A stretch of 64,000 nt of DNA from Ryuthela nishihirai. Its lineage: Eukaryota; Arthropoda; Arachnida; Araneae; Heptathelidae. The stretch lies in the NCBI GenBank assembly GCA_038380435.1, contig JAWZYU010000034.1:4322704-4386703 (forward strand). Reading direction: 5' to 3'. The number at the start of each line of letters is the position of its first letter. Position 1 is the first letter of the stretch. The position numbers were made by a program, and so were the translations under genes. The notes under the pieces were generated by a model. That model saw only the letters and a list, made by a program, of their open reading frames with translations, had not been told where the DNA came from and made no database searches. This document shows positions 1 through 10,737 of this stretch, piece after piece.

Positions 1-150
1 TTTCGTTAAATTCAGGATTGTAAGAGAAATCTTTGTTAATATCTGTCTGTGTCTCATTATACTGAATTCGATCCACTTATTTCCATTTCGAAAGTTCTTG
101 ACTGTATATATGCAGTTAGGGAGAGGGAGCATTCTCGTTAACTTAATTGG

Positions 151-313
151 GTCGGGAGTTTGCTGAGTCGGCAGCGTGCCATGCTCGTAATCTGTAGGTT
201 CGAGTCCCAATTGTGTCAGCGTTGAGATTTATCTTCATAACCCCCACTCTGTCCTCCATCAGAAAGGATACACCAATGAGCTTGGAAATGCCACAATCGT
301 CGGATGGGACGGT
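151..313 (+). repeat. Diverged SINE head fragment
   Basis: The tRNA-like head (CTGAGTCGGCAGCGTG, then GGTTCGAGTCCC as B box) and the start of the SINE body are recognisable up to GTCGGATGGGAC. The distal half is missing. It is more diverged than most copies, so it is probably an old insertion. Confidence 0.8.
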
Positions 314-562
314 TGATTATTTCAAAACAAACGCAACGAATCTAATAAATTCAGAATCTTCGCTATCATCCTCTATATATTTGCTACTTAATTTCAAAAT
401 ATTTCCTTCCATTAGGAATTTAAAATTATGCAAATTCACGAACGTTGATATTGCACTCAAAAATGTGTTTTATCAAATAGATGTAGCGGAGTACAAATCA
501 TCAGAACACATCCAGGGGAGTAGACATGGGGGGATGGGGGGAAGACTCCCCCCCTCAAAGTA
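314..562. other. Unassigned AT-rich interval
   Basis: No gene or known repeat is visible. It ends in a G-rich then C-rich patch (near 527-558) that borders the tandem array. Confidence 0.5.
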
Positions 563-2725
563 ACTCGGAGTTGGCAAAATTCGAAGCGACTTCGTAAAAT
601 CTAGGTGAGTTGTGAGAGTAATTTTTTTTTTTTGAAAAATTAAGGGGAGTTGTCAAAATCGAGGTAACTTGGCAAATCTAAGTCAGTTTGGAAAATGGAG
701 AGACGGCAAAATTTAGAGCAGTTGGGGAAATTCGAAGCCACTTAGTAAAATACAGGTGAGTTGGCAAAATTCGGAGTGACTTGGTAAAATCTTGGGGAGT
801 TGGCAAAATTCGGAGTGACTTGGTAAAATCTTGGGGAGTTGGCAAAATCGGGACAACTTGACAGAATCACGGGGAGTTGGCAAAATTCGGAGTGACTTGG
901 TAAAATCTTGGGGAGTTGGCAAAAATCGGAGTGACTTGGCAAAATCGTGTGGAGTTGGCAAAAATTAAGGTAAAAATTAGGATTTTTCTCTGTAAAATTA
1001 TGGCGAGTTGGCAAAATTCGGAGTGACTTCGCAAAATCGTGGGGAGTTGGCAAAATTCAGGTGAGATGCGAAAATTTGGATTATTTGCTGTAAAATTATG
1101 GCGAGTTGGCAAAAACTAGGGGCAGTTGGCAAAATTCGGAGTGACTTGGCGAAATCGTGGAGAGTTGACAAAATTCAGGTGAGATGTGAAAATTTGGATT
1201 ATTTTCTGTAAAATTATGGCGAGTTGGGAAAATCTAGGAACACTTGACAAAATTCAAGTGAGATGTGAAAATTTGGATTATTTTATGTAAAATTATGGCT
1301 AGTTGGCAAAACTTAGAGAGTTGGCAAAATCTACGGGTAGCTGGATAAATTAGGGGCAGTTGGCAAAATTGCGGAGAGTTGACAAAATTAAGGTGAGATG
1401 TAAAAATTTGGATTTTTTTCTGTAAAATTATGGCGAGTTGGCAAAATTAGGGAGTTGGCAAAATTTGGAGTGACTTGGCAAAATCGTGGGAAGTTGTCAA
1501 AATTCAGGTGAGATGTGAAAATTGGATTTTGTTTCTGTAAAATCATGGCGAGTTGGCAAAATTCGGAGTGACTTGGCAAAATCGTGGAGAGTTGACAAAA
1601 TTCAGGTGAGATGTAAAAATTGCAATCTTTTTTCTTTAAAATTATGGGCTATCGAGGCTACTTTGCAATATGTAGGAGAGTTGGCAAATTTCAGTGTGAC
1701 TTTGCGAGAATCAGGTGTGATGTAAAATTGGGATTTTTTTTCTGTAAAATTGTGGCGAGATGGCAAAATCGAGGAAACTTGGCAAAATGCGAATCCACTT
1801 GGCAAAATACTGGCGATTTGTGAAAATTGGGATTGTTTTTGTGAAATTAAGGAGAGTTGACAAAATCGAGAAAACTTGACAAAATCTAGGGAAGTTGGCA
1901 AAACTGGAAATCACTTGGTAAAGTACAGGTGAGTTTTAAAATTTGGGATTAGTTTTGTGAAATTAAGGAGAGTTGGAAAAACCAAGAACTCGTAGCAAAA
2001 TCTAGGGGAGTTGGCAAAATTCTAAGCCACTTGGTAAAATACAAGAGAGTTGTGAAAATTGTGTCTTTCTTGTGCAATTAAGGAGAGTTGATAAAATTCG
2101 AAGTGACTTGGCAAATTCAGAGAAGATGTAAAAATTTCGATTTTTTTCTGTAAAATTACGGCGAGTTGGCAAAATCTAGAGTAGTTGGCAAAATTCGAAC
2201 CCACTTGGTAAAATATAGGCGAGTTGCGAGAATTGAGATTTGTTTTATGAAATTAAGCAGTGTTGGATAAATTGAGGAAACTTAACATTCTGTTAAGTTT
2301 CCTCAATTTATCCAGTCTAATCGCAGTTGCAAAATTCGAATCCACCTGGAAAATACGGGCGAGTTGTAATAATTGGGATTGCGTTTGTGAAATTAATGAT
2401 AGTTGATTAAAATGGAGAAAACTTGGCAAAATCTTGGGGAGTTTGAAGTGATTTGGGCAAATTTAGGAGAGATGTAAAGATTGCGATTTTGGGATTGGTT
2501 TTGTGAAATTAAGGAGAGTTGGCCAAATCAAGGGAAATTTCACACTGACTTGCTACAGATCAGACGAGTTGTAAATATTGGAATGAATTCTATGAAATTA
2601 TGGCTAGTTGGCAAAATTGGAAGTCAAATGGCAATTTTCACAAATTGCCTCCCCTCCCACGGAGCGCGAAAATCTAACAAGTTTGCTCTCAGTTGGCAAA
2701 ATTTGAATTTCGAGTTGGAAAATTT
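563..2725. repeat. Minisatellite array, AGTTGGCAAAATT-type modules
   Basis: About 2.1 kb is built from a ~19-20 bp module (GAGTTGGCAAAATTC alternating with GTGACTTGGCAAAATC). The modules form ~39-bp dimers, clearest at 760-930, and longer higher-order units that add GTGAGATGTGAAAATTTGG and TCTGTAAAATTATGGCG. Units drift increasingly after about 1900. Because 39 is a multiple of three, antisense reading frames stay open and give a fake repetitive peptide with FCQLPKILPSHSE-like units. I treat this as non-coding satellite DNA. Confidence 0.9.
2264..2314. repeat. Perfect 24-bp-arm hairpin inside the satellite
   Basis: The arm TGGATAAATTGAGGAAACTT at 2264-2287 is repeated inverted at 2291-2314 across a 3-nt loop. 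The arms are built from array-like sequence, so it may be an inverted duplication of one satellite unit. Confidence 0.85.
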
Positions 2726-2776
2726 TTAATTTCCTCCCTCCCCCCCCCCCTCCCAAAGTCCTTCGCTACGCCCCTG

Positions 2777-2998
2777 AATGGGCTTGGAAAGGCTACCGTC
2801 CGACGGATGGGAAGTAAAGCCGTGGCCCCGTGTGGGTTAGAACTATACCCTGTGTTGAAGACCACACTGGAAAGCCTGGACGGGGAGACTACCATCTGTC
2901 TCGTCTTGTGAATCCTCGTTCTCAACCTTCTGTGACCCTTGGAATCCTTTACGCCTTATCATTTATCCCACTGTGTGAAAAAAAACGTTTCTTACTTC
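2777..2998 (+). mobile_element. SINE copy, 5' truncated and diverged
   Basis: Starts in the body at GGGCTTGGAAAGGC and runs towards the tail. The central core is altered (GGGAAGTAAAGCCG) and the terminal AGAGGTAAAACAA is lost. Confidence 0.85.
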
Positions 2999-3024
2999 CA
3001 CACCGTTGTGCGCCTGTATTAAAG

Positions 3025-3720
3025 TACAATCGCTCAAAAAAGTATCCGAACACTATAGTTGATTACAGAATTCAGAAAAAATATCTGGCAACGATGTTTT
3101 TGAATTAGTGATCTGGCAACCTTCGTGTACGTACACGGTATGGGGCGGGGGTGGCTCAGTCGGTAGCGCGTCAGGCTCGTAATCTATAGTTCCCAGGTTC
3201 AAGTCCCAGCACGGTCACCGTTGAGATTTATCTCCGCAAAATCCCCCGCCCTGCCTACGGTCAGTAGGAGACACCGATGGGCTTGGAAAGGCCGCCGTCC
3301 GTCGGATGGGACGTTAAGCCGTGGCCCCGTGTGCGGGAGAGCCATACCCTGTGCACATTAAAGAACACTCTTGATGGCCTTGACGAGAGGCTACCATCTG
3401 TCTCCCAACAGCTGTTCCAGTGGGTCCCCTCCCCCAACCTTCTCTGAGCCATCGGGGTCCTTGTGACCTGGCCATTTAGCCCACGGTGTGCAAAAATGTG
3501 CCGCTCAGAGGTAAAACAATCCAACGTACATAGACAGGGTATGACTAACAGTTCTTCGTGTACGTACACGACGGTTGCCAGATCACTAATTTCTAAAACA
3601 ATCGTTGCCAAATGTACGTACACGAAGGTTGCCAGATCATTAATTTCTAAAAAAAAATCGTTGCCAGATATTTTTTCTGAATTCTGTAATCAATATTCGG
3701 ATACTTTTTTGAGCTACTTA
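3025..3720 (+). mobile_element. Tc1-type palindromic MITE split by a SINE
   Basis: The left end TACAATCGCTCAAAAAAG starts at 3025 and runs to 3141. The right half, with ATTTTTTCTGAATTCTGTAA and a damaged GAGCTACTTA terminus, lies at 3525-3720. Palindromic TGTACGTACA stretches mark the element centre, and that centre is duplicated in the right half. A full SINE (3142-3524) sits between the halves. Confidence 0.8.
3142..3524 (+). mobile_element. SINE, full length, inside a MITE
   Basis: Complete from GGGGCGGGGGTGGCTCAG to AAAACAATCCAA. The flanks share ACGTACA...GGTATG, an imperfect target duplication, which shows that it inserted into the centre of the MITE. Confidence 0.92.
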
Positions 3721-3857
3721 GCTCATGCTTTCAGCGACACTGGCTTTGAACTAATATCTGGGACAGATAGATGGATAAAAATATAGACCAATAAGCAGTT
3801 TAGTGTAAATTCAAGCTAAGAAATCAAAATTCGGACCTATGGTATTATAAACAGAAT

Positions 3858-4062
3858 CGAATGTAGAGGGGGAGGGAGTAAGTGGGCCCCATGGTAAAAG
3901 TAAGGGCACCAAGTGAAAGTAATGAAGGCAAAGAATTATTAAACTTGTGCCCATTTCATGCAATTTTCAAGAACGTTTTCTAAAGGTATCTAAAAGCAGA
4001 GGAGAAAACTGTTATACTGCAAGTGAAATCCAATCTCTTGCTTCCCCCCCCCCCCCTCCTCC
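3858..4062 (+). repeat. Dispersed repeat family C, copy 1
   Basis: Shares AAAGAATTATTAAACTTG, a CATTTCATGCA-like stretch and a terminal poly-C tract with the intervals at 14930-15100 and (rearranged) 35630-35805. No coding capacity is seen. The type of element is unknown. Confidence 0.6.
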
Positions 4063-4125
4063 TTTTATTTTTTATCGCCTGGATTGTCACCTGCCCCTCC
4101 CCCGCTTTATTTTTTTTCCATATCC

Positions 4126-4441
4126 GGTTGTTTTGTTTTAACTCTGAGCCCCACTTTTTTTCCCACATAATGGGCTAAATGGCCAGGTCTCAAAGACCTC
4201 AGGGGCTCAGAGAAGCTTGTGACACACTAGTAGCTGTTAAGAGAGAGAGAGACGGACTTCCATAAAGATCATCCAGAATGTTCTTTAACGTGCACAGGTT
4301 ATGGTTTTCCTGTACCCAGATCACGCCTTTATGCCCCATCTGACGGACGGCCTTTCCAACTCCATCAATGCTGTCACAGTTGACACTAAAACCTGGAAAC
4401 TGCGAATGACGAGCCTGGCGCGCTATCCACTGAGCCAAATC
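4126..4441 (-). mobile_element. SINE copy, diverged
   Basis: Reads as tail (GGTTGTTTTG...CTCTGAGCC) to head (GGCGCGCTATCCACTGAGCC) on the plus strand, hence minus orientation. Internal deletions and a GAGAGAGAGAGA expansion mark it as old. Confidence 0.8.
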
Positions 4442-4497
4442 CTTCCCATGTTTAAACCTGTTTAAAAGGTGTTTTTGAAAATAACATTTGGTGAAAA

Positions 4498-4882
4498 GGG
4501 TTGAGTTGTTGTTTTTCCTCTGAGCGGCACATTTTTGCACATCATGGGTTAAATGTCCAGATCACAAGGACCCCGAAGGCTCACAGAAGGGGACCCTCAG
4601 AGCAGGGTACCCACTGGACAGATGGTGGTCTCCCGACAAAGCCATCCAGCGTGCTCTTTAACATGCACAGGGTATGGCTCTCCTGCACACGGGGCCACGG
4701 CCTTAAGCCCCATCTGATAGACAGCAGCCTTTCCAAGCCCATCGGTATCTCCTGCTCATCGAGGGCTGGGCGGGGAGTTTTTCGGAGATAAATCGCAACG
4801 CTTGGCCACCTGTGGCTCGAACCTGGGAACTACAGAATACGAGCCTGGCGCGCTACGGACTGACCCCCCCCCCCCCCCCGCC
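4498..4882 (-). mobile_element. SINE copy, nearly full length, diverged
   Basis: Tail at the left, head ending in a long poly-C run where other copies have CCCCCGCCCC. This is one of several places where the GC-rich head end has expanded into a homopolymer. Confidence 0.85.
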
Positions 4883-5607
4883 TCTGAAATGGGAGAGTTG
4901 GGCTCTAAAAACGTTGGGAATCCGCTACTATAAGCAGAAAAAAATAGCGGGATAGCTTTAGCAACCCTGCAGAGCAGCTAAAACCTTCCGACCACATTTA
5001 TTTTTTCCGCACCTGAACCACTGGAAGTAGATGTAACGGCAGACGAAATTGTCCTTTCTCTCTCGCAGCCGATGCGAAGGTAAGTGAGTTAAACCTTTGC
5101 CAGGAGAGCAGAGCTGAAAGAAAACCACCAGAAGAATCCATAAAATGTCCAATAAATAAGTCCAGTGCCAGCAAAAAGACACAAAGACCTAATACACAGT
5201 TATTAATCGCAGTGACTTGTTGGCACTTGCAGTAATGGAACTTCCGACCGGAACATAAACTGCAATTAGCTGCGGCCTCGTTTTAGCTTTGGATCAAAGT
5301 AAATAGTCAGTGACCCTTTTAAACCGATGGCAACAGCAGGATAAGAATTCTTCTATTCAGAATCTCCGTTTTCTTGGAAGCCAGCAGTGTTAAATAGTTT
5401 CAACTCATTTCCTGTCGAAATCCCGTCGCTTACGCCAAATGCGGGAAAAGCGTGATTGGTACAGCATGTATCACGCGATGTGATTGGCATGATTCCTGTT
5501 GAGAAAGTTCTGGAGAGGTTCCAAATGCTACTGTTCTTCGTGCTGCGGAAGTTTAAACCGGAGAATATTTCGTTTCCTATTCTGAATTCCGATGGAAGTA
5601 CGTATAA
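4883..5607. other. Unique interval with a microexon-like splice pair
   Basis: No repeat is recognised. It contains a pyrimidine tract ending TCTCTCGCAG directly before 11 nt and a GTAAGTGAG donor at 5080. Otherwise there is no convincing open frame. Confidence 0.4.
5069..5079 (+). other. Possible 11-nt microexon
   Basis: Seen: a strong acceptor-like CCTTTCTCTCTCGCAG ends at 5068, and the consensus donor GTAAGTGAG begins at 5080. Inference: the intervening CCGATGCGAAG could be a microexon. It could equally be chance, since no neighbouring exon is identified. Confidence 0.2.
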
Positions 5608-5792
5608 AAATCGGTAGCGCACCAAAGCTCGTAATCAGCTGTTGCAGGGTGCGAATTCCACCTGTACTAGCGTTGAGAATTATCTCCCCTAAACCCCCAA
5701 CCTGCTCACGGTCAGAAAGGGGAGACTGATGGTCTTGGTAAGGCCGTTGAATGGCATCTAAAGAGCCGTACCAAGACTACCTCGATGCAACA
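5608..5792 (+). mobile_element. SINE head fragment, diverged
   Basis: TCGGTAGCGCACC, AGCGTTGAGAATTATCTCC and GGTCAGAAAGGGGA mark the head and body. The distal part is lost. Confidence 0.75.
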
Positions 5793-6078
5793 GGCCTGGA
5801 CACCGCAGTAACAGAAAACCTTACTTTCAAAAACAGCAATTTCAATTATATCTGCATTTTAAAAATTTAACTGACAGTTATTTATTTTTAAAAATTTGGT
5901 AATTAATTTTATAATATTCTCAAATATTTTAATAAAAATCTAAATGAATAAATTATTTTAATTGGTTTTAAAATAAATGACTTTAACTTAAATTTTAAAC
6001 AATTAAATCGATTTACATTTTTATGTATAATTTCCCTCCTTTCGTTCAAGGCGTCCAAACCTGGTGTATCAAGGTAGC
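5793..6078. other. AT-rich gap
   Basis: Low-complexity AT-rich sequence in which I see no gene or repeat. Confidence 0.5.
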
Positions 6079-6622
6079 CTTGGCCGTACGCTGTGCATAT
6101 TAAAGAACACTCTGGATAGCCTTGAAAGGAGACAACCATTTGTCTCCTAATGCTGTCCAGTGGGTCTCCTTTGCCCAAGGGGCGGGGGTGGCTCAGTCGG
6201 TAGCGCGCCAGGCTCGTAATCTGTAGTTCCCAGGTTCGAGTCCCAGCTGGGTTAGCGTTGAGATTCATCTCCGCAAAATTCCCCGCCTTTCCCACGATCA
6301 GTAGGGGACACCGATGGGCTTGTAAAGTCCGTTGGCCGTCCGTTGGATGGGACTTTAAGCCGTGGCCCCGTGTACGGGAGAGCCATACCCTGTACACGTT
6401 AAAGAACACGCTGGGTGGCCTTGACGGGAGTCTACCATCTGCCGCCCAACAGCTGTTCCAGTGGGTTCCCTCCCCCAACCTTCTCTGAGCTTTCGGGGTC
6501 CATGTGGCCTGGCCATTTAGCCCATAGTGTGCAAAAAAAGTGCCGCTCAGAGGTAAAACAACCCAATCCTTTGCCCAACCTTCTCTGAGCCCTTGGGTGT
6601 GAGTGTGTTTGACCTGGATGGG
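6079..6622 (+). mobile_element. Old SINE interrupted by a younger SINE
   Basis: The older copy's distal part occupies 6079-6178, resumes at 6567 and fades by 6622. The break is caused by the insertion at 6179-6566. Confidence 0.85.
6179..6566 (+). mobile_element. SINE, full length, nested
   Basis: Complete copy flanked by the duplication TCCTTTGCCCAA, which is itself part of the older SINE. The direct repeat proves a retrotransposition event into the older copy. Confidence 0.95.
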
Positions 6623-6768
6623 AGGGGCTCAGTAATCGTAATCTGCAGTTCCTAGGCACGAGTTCCACCTTGGACAACATTAAGATTTATCTCCTCAAAA
6701 TCCTCCACCTTGCCAAGTGTCAGTAGGGGACGGAAAGGCCGCCATCCGTCGGATGGGACGTTAAGCTA
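6621..6768 (+). mobile_element. SINE head fragment
   Basis: GGGCTCAGTAATCGTAATCTGC to GGGACGTTAAGC. The copy stops at the central core, and the rest is absent. Confidence 0.75.
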
Positions 6769-8046
6769 TAACATAGATTACCTGTATATATATATAATTC
6801 AATAAATATTTTTTTTCCAAATAATTATTTATTTTCATCGAATTTCAATAATATGTAAAACTTGATTTTTGTCATCAGTATATCGTAAAAAAACTACTAA
6901 TTATAGAAAAAAAGTATGTATTTTAGCGTTAGGTAGCAATACCTTCGAACCTACCCCCCCCCCCCGCCCCCTTTTAAAGGCATAATTTATAGACAAACTC
7001 CGTATCAGGAATATTTTAGGCTTGTTCCACGAGCGAACACGTGTGCCTATGGGAAAAAATAAATATTTTGTTCATGAAAATTGCACATGGGCAATCAAAA
7101 CACCGTTGGCTACTACACACGGTTATAAAACTAAACATATCGTTAAAATTCTAAATTTCTGTATACGTTATTTAGATCTTTAATTTCACTATCATTTTAT
7201 TTGTAGAAATTTTTGAATTCAAAACTCAGAAAATTCTAAAATGCTCAACCTGTTTTTTCGCTAAAGTAACACGGAAATTCTCGACCATTTTTCTCTAGGT
7301 AGTGTATCAATTGTAAAGAAAAAGACAGAAAGATTAATTTCCTTACTATTGTTTTTCTCAGCTCAAGTTTAATATTAAAACAACAACGTCTCTATTTTTA
7401 CCTCACGAGCTTTTACACCGTATAACACGTTTAGAATTCGTATCCACAGAAGGCAGGAATATCGACTTAAATACCAGACAATAAAATAGGCTTCATTCCG
7501 TACATTGCTATTGGCAAATTGTTACCTCCATTAGGAGTCTCATAAAACAAGTTTTAATGCTTTGGGGGGCGCTGTCTTCGCCACTTTCGTAGCTGTTGCC
7601 ATCATTACCAGTTAAAGCTACTATTGCTAAATGAGTCGTAGTCATCGTGCTGAAAGCAACTAAATGCGGCCTGAGGTATATGACTCACCGTTAACTTCTT
7701 CTGCAGACAATCCCCTATGGGTTACAGTGACTAACTGCCCAATGGGCGAGACCCATGACTTATTCATCAGCTGTGCGTGTTCCTTAGCAGTAAGCGATGT
7801 CGCCTGAAACAGAACGAGTTTTTCTACTCTCCTGCAGAGACGTGAAATGTGACGACGAAAATTTTTTTCACGTCCGAATCCTGGTGCAAAAACGGCTGCT
7901 GAACAAAATCATGGTTTTGTTCAGCAGCCGTTTTCGTCCATTTCTATTTAATCCTTAAAAAAACTAATGTTTCCTTGTGTTTCGCTGATTTTTTTGTTTC
8001 ATAATCATCCCTATCCGAAATTTGTGTCGGCAGTGCTTTTTAATAA
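6769..8046. other. AT-rich unique interval
   Basis: Includes a poly-C run (6954-6966) and a perfect hairpin at 7889-7934. The 7560-7850 part is more GC-balanced but has no sustained open frame. No gene recognised. Confidence 0.5.
7889..7934. repeat. Perfect 20-bp-arm hairpin
   Basis: AAAACGGCTGCTGAACAAAA at 7889-7908 is mirrored at 7915-7934 with a 6-nt loop. It is single-copy in the window and not followed by a T run, so it is not a terminator-like structure. Confidence 0.85.
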
Positions 8047-8567
8047 GGTGGTGGGACTGGCTCACTAGATAGTGCGCCAGGCTCATAATCTGTAGTTCTT
8101 AGGTTCGAATCTCACTTTCGTGACCTAAAAACGTCAGCGTTAAGATTTATCCCTGCTAAACCTCCTACCCTGCTGTCAGTCAGAAAGTGGACACCGATGG
8201 CCTTGGAAAGGACACCGTTCATCAAATAAGAGACATTGAGACCGTGGTACAGTTGCTCAAAAAACTATCCAAACACTATGGTTGATTACAGAATTCAGAA
8301 AAAATATCTGGCAACGATTTTTTTAGAAATTAGTGATCTGGCAACCTTCGTGTCGGATATTTTTTGAGCGACTGTACGTAGCGCGAGAGTAGTACCTTAT
8401 GCAGGTTAAAGAACACGTTGCGTGGCCTAGATGGGAGCTCTCATCTGTCTCCTTTCAGCTGTCCAGTGGGTCCCTTCGCCAAACCCTCTCTGAGCCTTTG
8501 GGGTCTTTGTGATCTGTCCATTTACTCCACTATGTGCAAAAAACGTGCCGCTCAGAGGTAGACAACC
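8047..8567 (+). mobile_element. Old SINE interrupted by a MITE
   Basis: Head and body at 8047-8247, remainder at 8377-8567. The head keeps CTCATAATCTG, the tRNA-Met-like anticodon-arm sequence that has become CTCGTAATCTG in most other copies. A MITE lies between. Confidence 0.88.
8248..8376 (+). mobile_element. Tc1-type MITE, internally deleted, TA target
   Basis: TACAGTTGCTCAAAAAAC on the left and TTTTTTGAGCGACTGTA on the right, flanked by TA, with most of the right arm deleted. It sits inside an older SINE. Confidence 0.9.
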
Positions 8568-9965
8568 ATCGGTACGTTTTATTTTTTCATTTTTTGGGGT
8601 ACATATAGGAAGAAATAAAAATTATTGTATATTTATTGAATAATTTTGTTTAAATTTATTTATATTTAGCGTATTGGATGACTAGTAATATTTTAAGTAA
8701 CCGATAGAAACTGAATGGATGGCAAAACTGGGACCAGAATTAAGGAAACATATATGGCCCTTAAGGGTTATTGAAACAAAACTTCCCATTTTGTTTTTGA
8801 TATTTCTTTTGTAAAAACAAGAGCGATTCTTGTTTCGATTTTGCATTTTTCCCACAAATTCCTCAGACCAAAAATTTAATTTCACCACCAATCACTTGAG
8901 TAGCCCTAATGTAAGTAAATAAAATGTAGATATCTTATTTCCTCTAATAAATATTGTAAATGTAATACGCGAAATCAAAAGGTAAGTGAAAGATTACAAT
9001 AAGTAAATTAATTTTAATTAATATACTCGTATACTTTTCAGCAAAGGTGTGTGCGAAGCCATCTTTGTAAAATATTTTGTTAATTTGTGTTTTAATGATC
9101 AACACGTGAATTTTTGAACATCGAGGGAATTTCTGCTACCGCATAAAAATAAATTTGTCCAGTTTCATATTTGCAGAGTTCTCTTGGTAACACTCTTGAT
9201 TAATGAACCTTAGTGCTCTCTTAACTCTAGCATAATAAGAAAACTATTTGAAATAATGAAGTATTATTAGGTTTAATCGAAATGGATAGGGAATAAGAGA
9301 ACTAAGAAATTTGCATCCGAATTAAAATGTACTGTCGTATCTAAAATCCATGAGAGTTCGAGTAATAATAAAGCTTGTAAAATGTTTTAAAATGGAAATT
9401 ATATAATATTGTAATTAAATGAAACTCATAAAAGAATCGATGAGATTTATGATCTGGTTTGAGAATAATGTCTTTAAAAATTCTTGCAACTGAAAAGATA
9501 ACGAAAATATAAAATTTATGCAAATATATATTTTGGTGGAACTAAAGTAAACGAATGTTATTTGGGGATTAGAATAACCTTTTTCTTATCAAGAAAATGA
9601 TTATTCTGAACCAACATCGCTTTGATAACGAAAACTGTACAAATTCGAAGCTTTATTACATTTACATAAAATCCATATAAAAATCAGTTTAAACTTTCTT
9701 CCATTTCAGACTAATGGATTATGATATTTTCTCTCGTCCTTTGTGGCACTGCGGTTTTCATATTGCTTAGTGTGTTATGTTGACAGGAGAGAAGAAGTTG
9801 CCTCCCCCACTGGAAAAATATATCGAAAAATTTAATTGAATGATATCGGGTTTACCAAAAATTAATTTTTCTTTCCTGACAAAATATAATTTTGCTTTTT
9901 TACATTTTCTTTCACTTTCGGAAGGATATCGCTTATATTTCTTTATTAACATGCAAAAAAAAATT
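8568..9965. other. AT-rich interval without recognised features
   Basis: Short AT-driven frames only. I see no domain, repeat family or splice-bounded exon here. Confidence 0.5.
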
Positions 9966-10057
9966 TACACGTATGTTTGAATTTTATCAAGAAAGGGGAT
10001 ACTACCCTTGTTCTAGGTGACTTCAATGCCAAAGTTGGTACTGACTCTGACCTTTGG

Positions 10058-10277
10058 GGATGGGACGTTAAGCCTTGGCCCCGTGTGCGGGAGAGCCATA
10101 CCCTGTGCACGTTAAAGAACAGGCTGGATGGCCTTGACGGGAGGCTACCATCTGTCTCCCAACAGCTGTTCCAGTGAGTCCCCTCCCCCAACCTTCTCTG
10201 AGCCTTCGGGGTCCTTGTGACCTGGCCATTTAGCCCATGGTGTGCAAAAAAGTGCCGCTCAGAGGTAAAACAACCCG
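10058..10277 (+). mobile_element. SINE, 5' truncated, in the retrotransposon endonuclease
   Basis: Begins at GGATGGGACGTTAAGCC and ends CAACCC. The target duplication ACCTTTGGGGATGGG overlaps the SINE's own GGATGGG, so micro-homology may have set the truncation point. Confidence 0.9.
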
Positions 10278-10349
10278 CAACCTTTGGGGATGGGTGATAG
10301 ACTCTTTTGGTATTGGTAGCTGCAATGGGCAATGTCTCATATAGTAAGT

Positions 10350-10737
10350 TGGGTTGGGTTGTTTTACCTCTGAGCGTCACTTTTTTGCACACAATGGGCT
10401 AAATGGCCAGGTCACATGGACCCCGAAGGCTCAGAGAAGGTTGGGGGAGGGGACCCACTGGAATAGCTGTTGGGAGACAGATGGTAGCCTCCCGTCAAGG
10501 CCATCCAGCGTGTTCTTTAACGTGCGCAGGGTATGGCTCTCCCGCACACGGGGCCACGGCTTAACGTCCCATCCGACGGACGACGGCCTTTCCAAGCCCA
10601 TCGGTGTCCCCTACTGACCGTGGACAGGGCGGGGAATTTTGCGGAGATAAATCTCAACGCTGACCCAGCTGGGACTCGAACCTGGGAACTACAGATTACG
10701 AGCCTGGCGCGCTACCGACTGAGCCACCCCCGCCCCC
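10350..10737 (-). mobile_element. SINE, full length, in the retrotransposon
   Basis: Complete minus-strand copy between direct repeats CATATAGTAAGT. It splits the endonuclease region of the host element. Confidence 0.95.

Noticed and set aside
713..1112. Overlapping antisense frames in the minisatellite
   Set aside because: The period is a multiple of three, so frames stay open without coding meaning; no start context or domain.
563..2725. CRISPR-like regular repeats
   Set aside because: No unique spacers of constant length; the units grade into each other and the genome is eukaryotic.
10354..10617. A recurring ~87-codon open frame starting CFTSERHFFAHHGLNGQ found about 20 times, looking like a conserved protein family
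   Set aside because: It is the antisense of the SINE body. Its conservation follows from recent copying, and it breaks wherever copies diverge.
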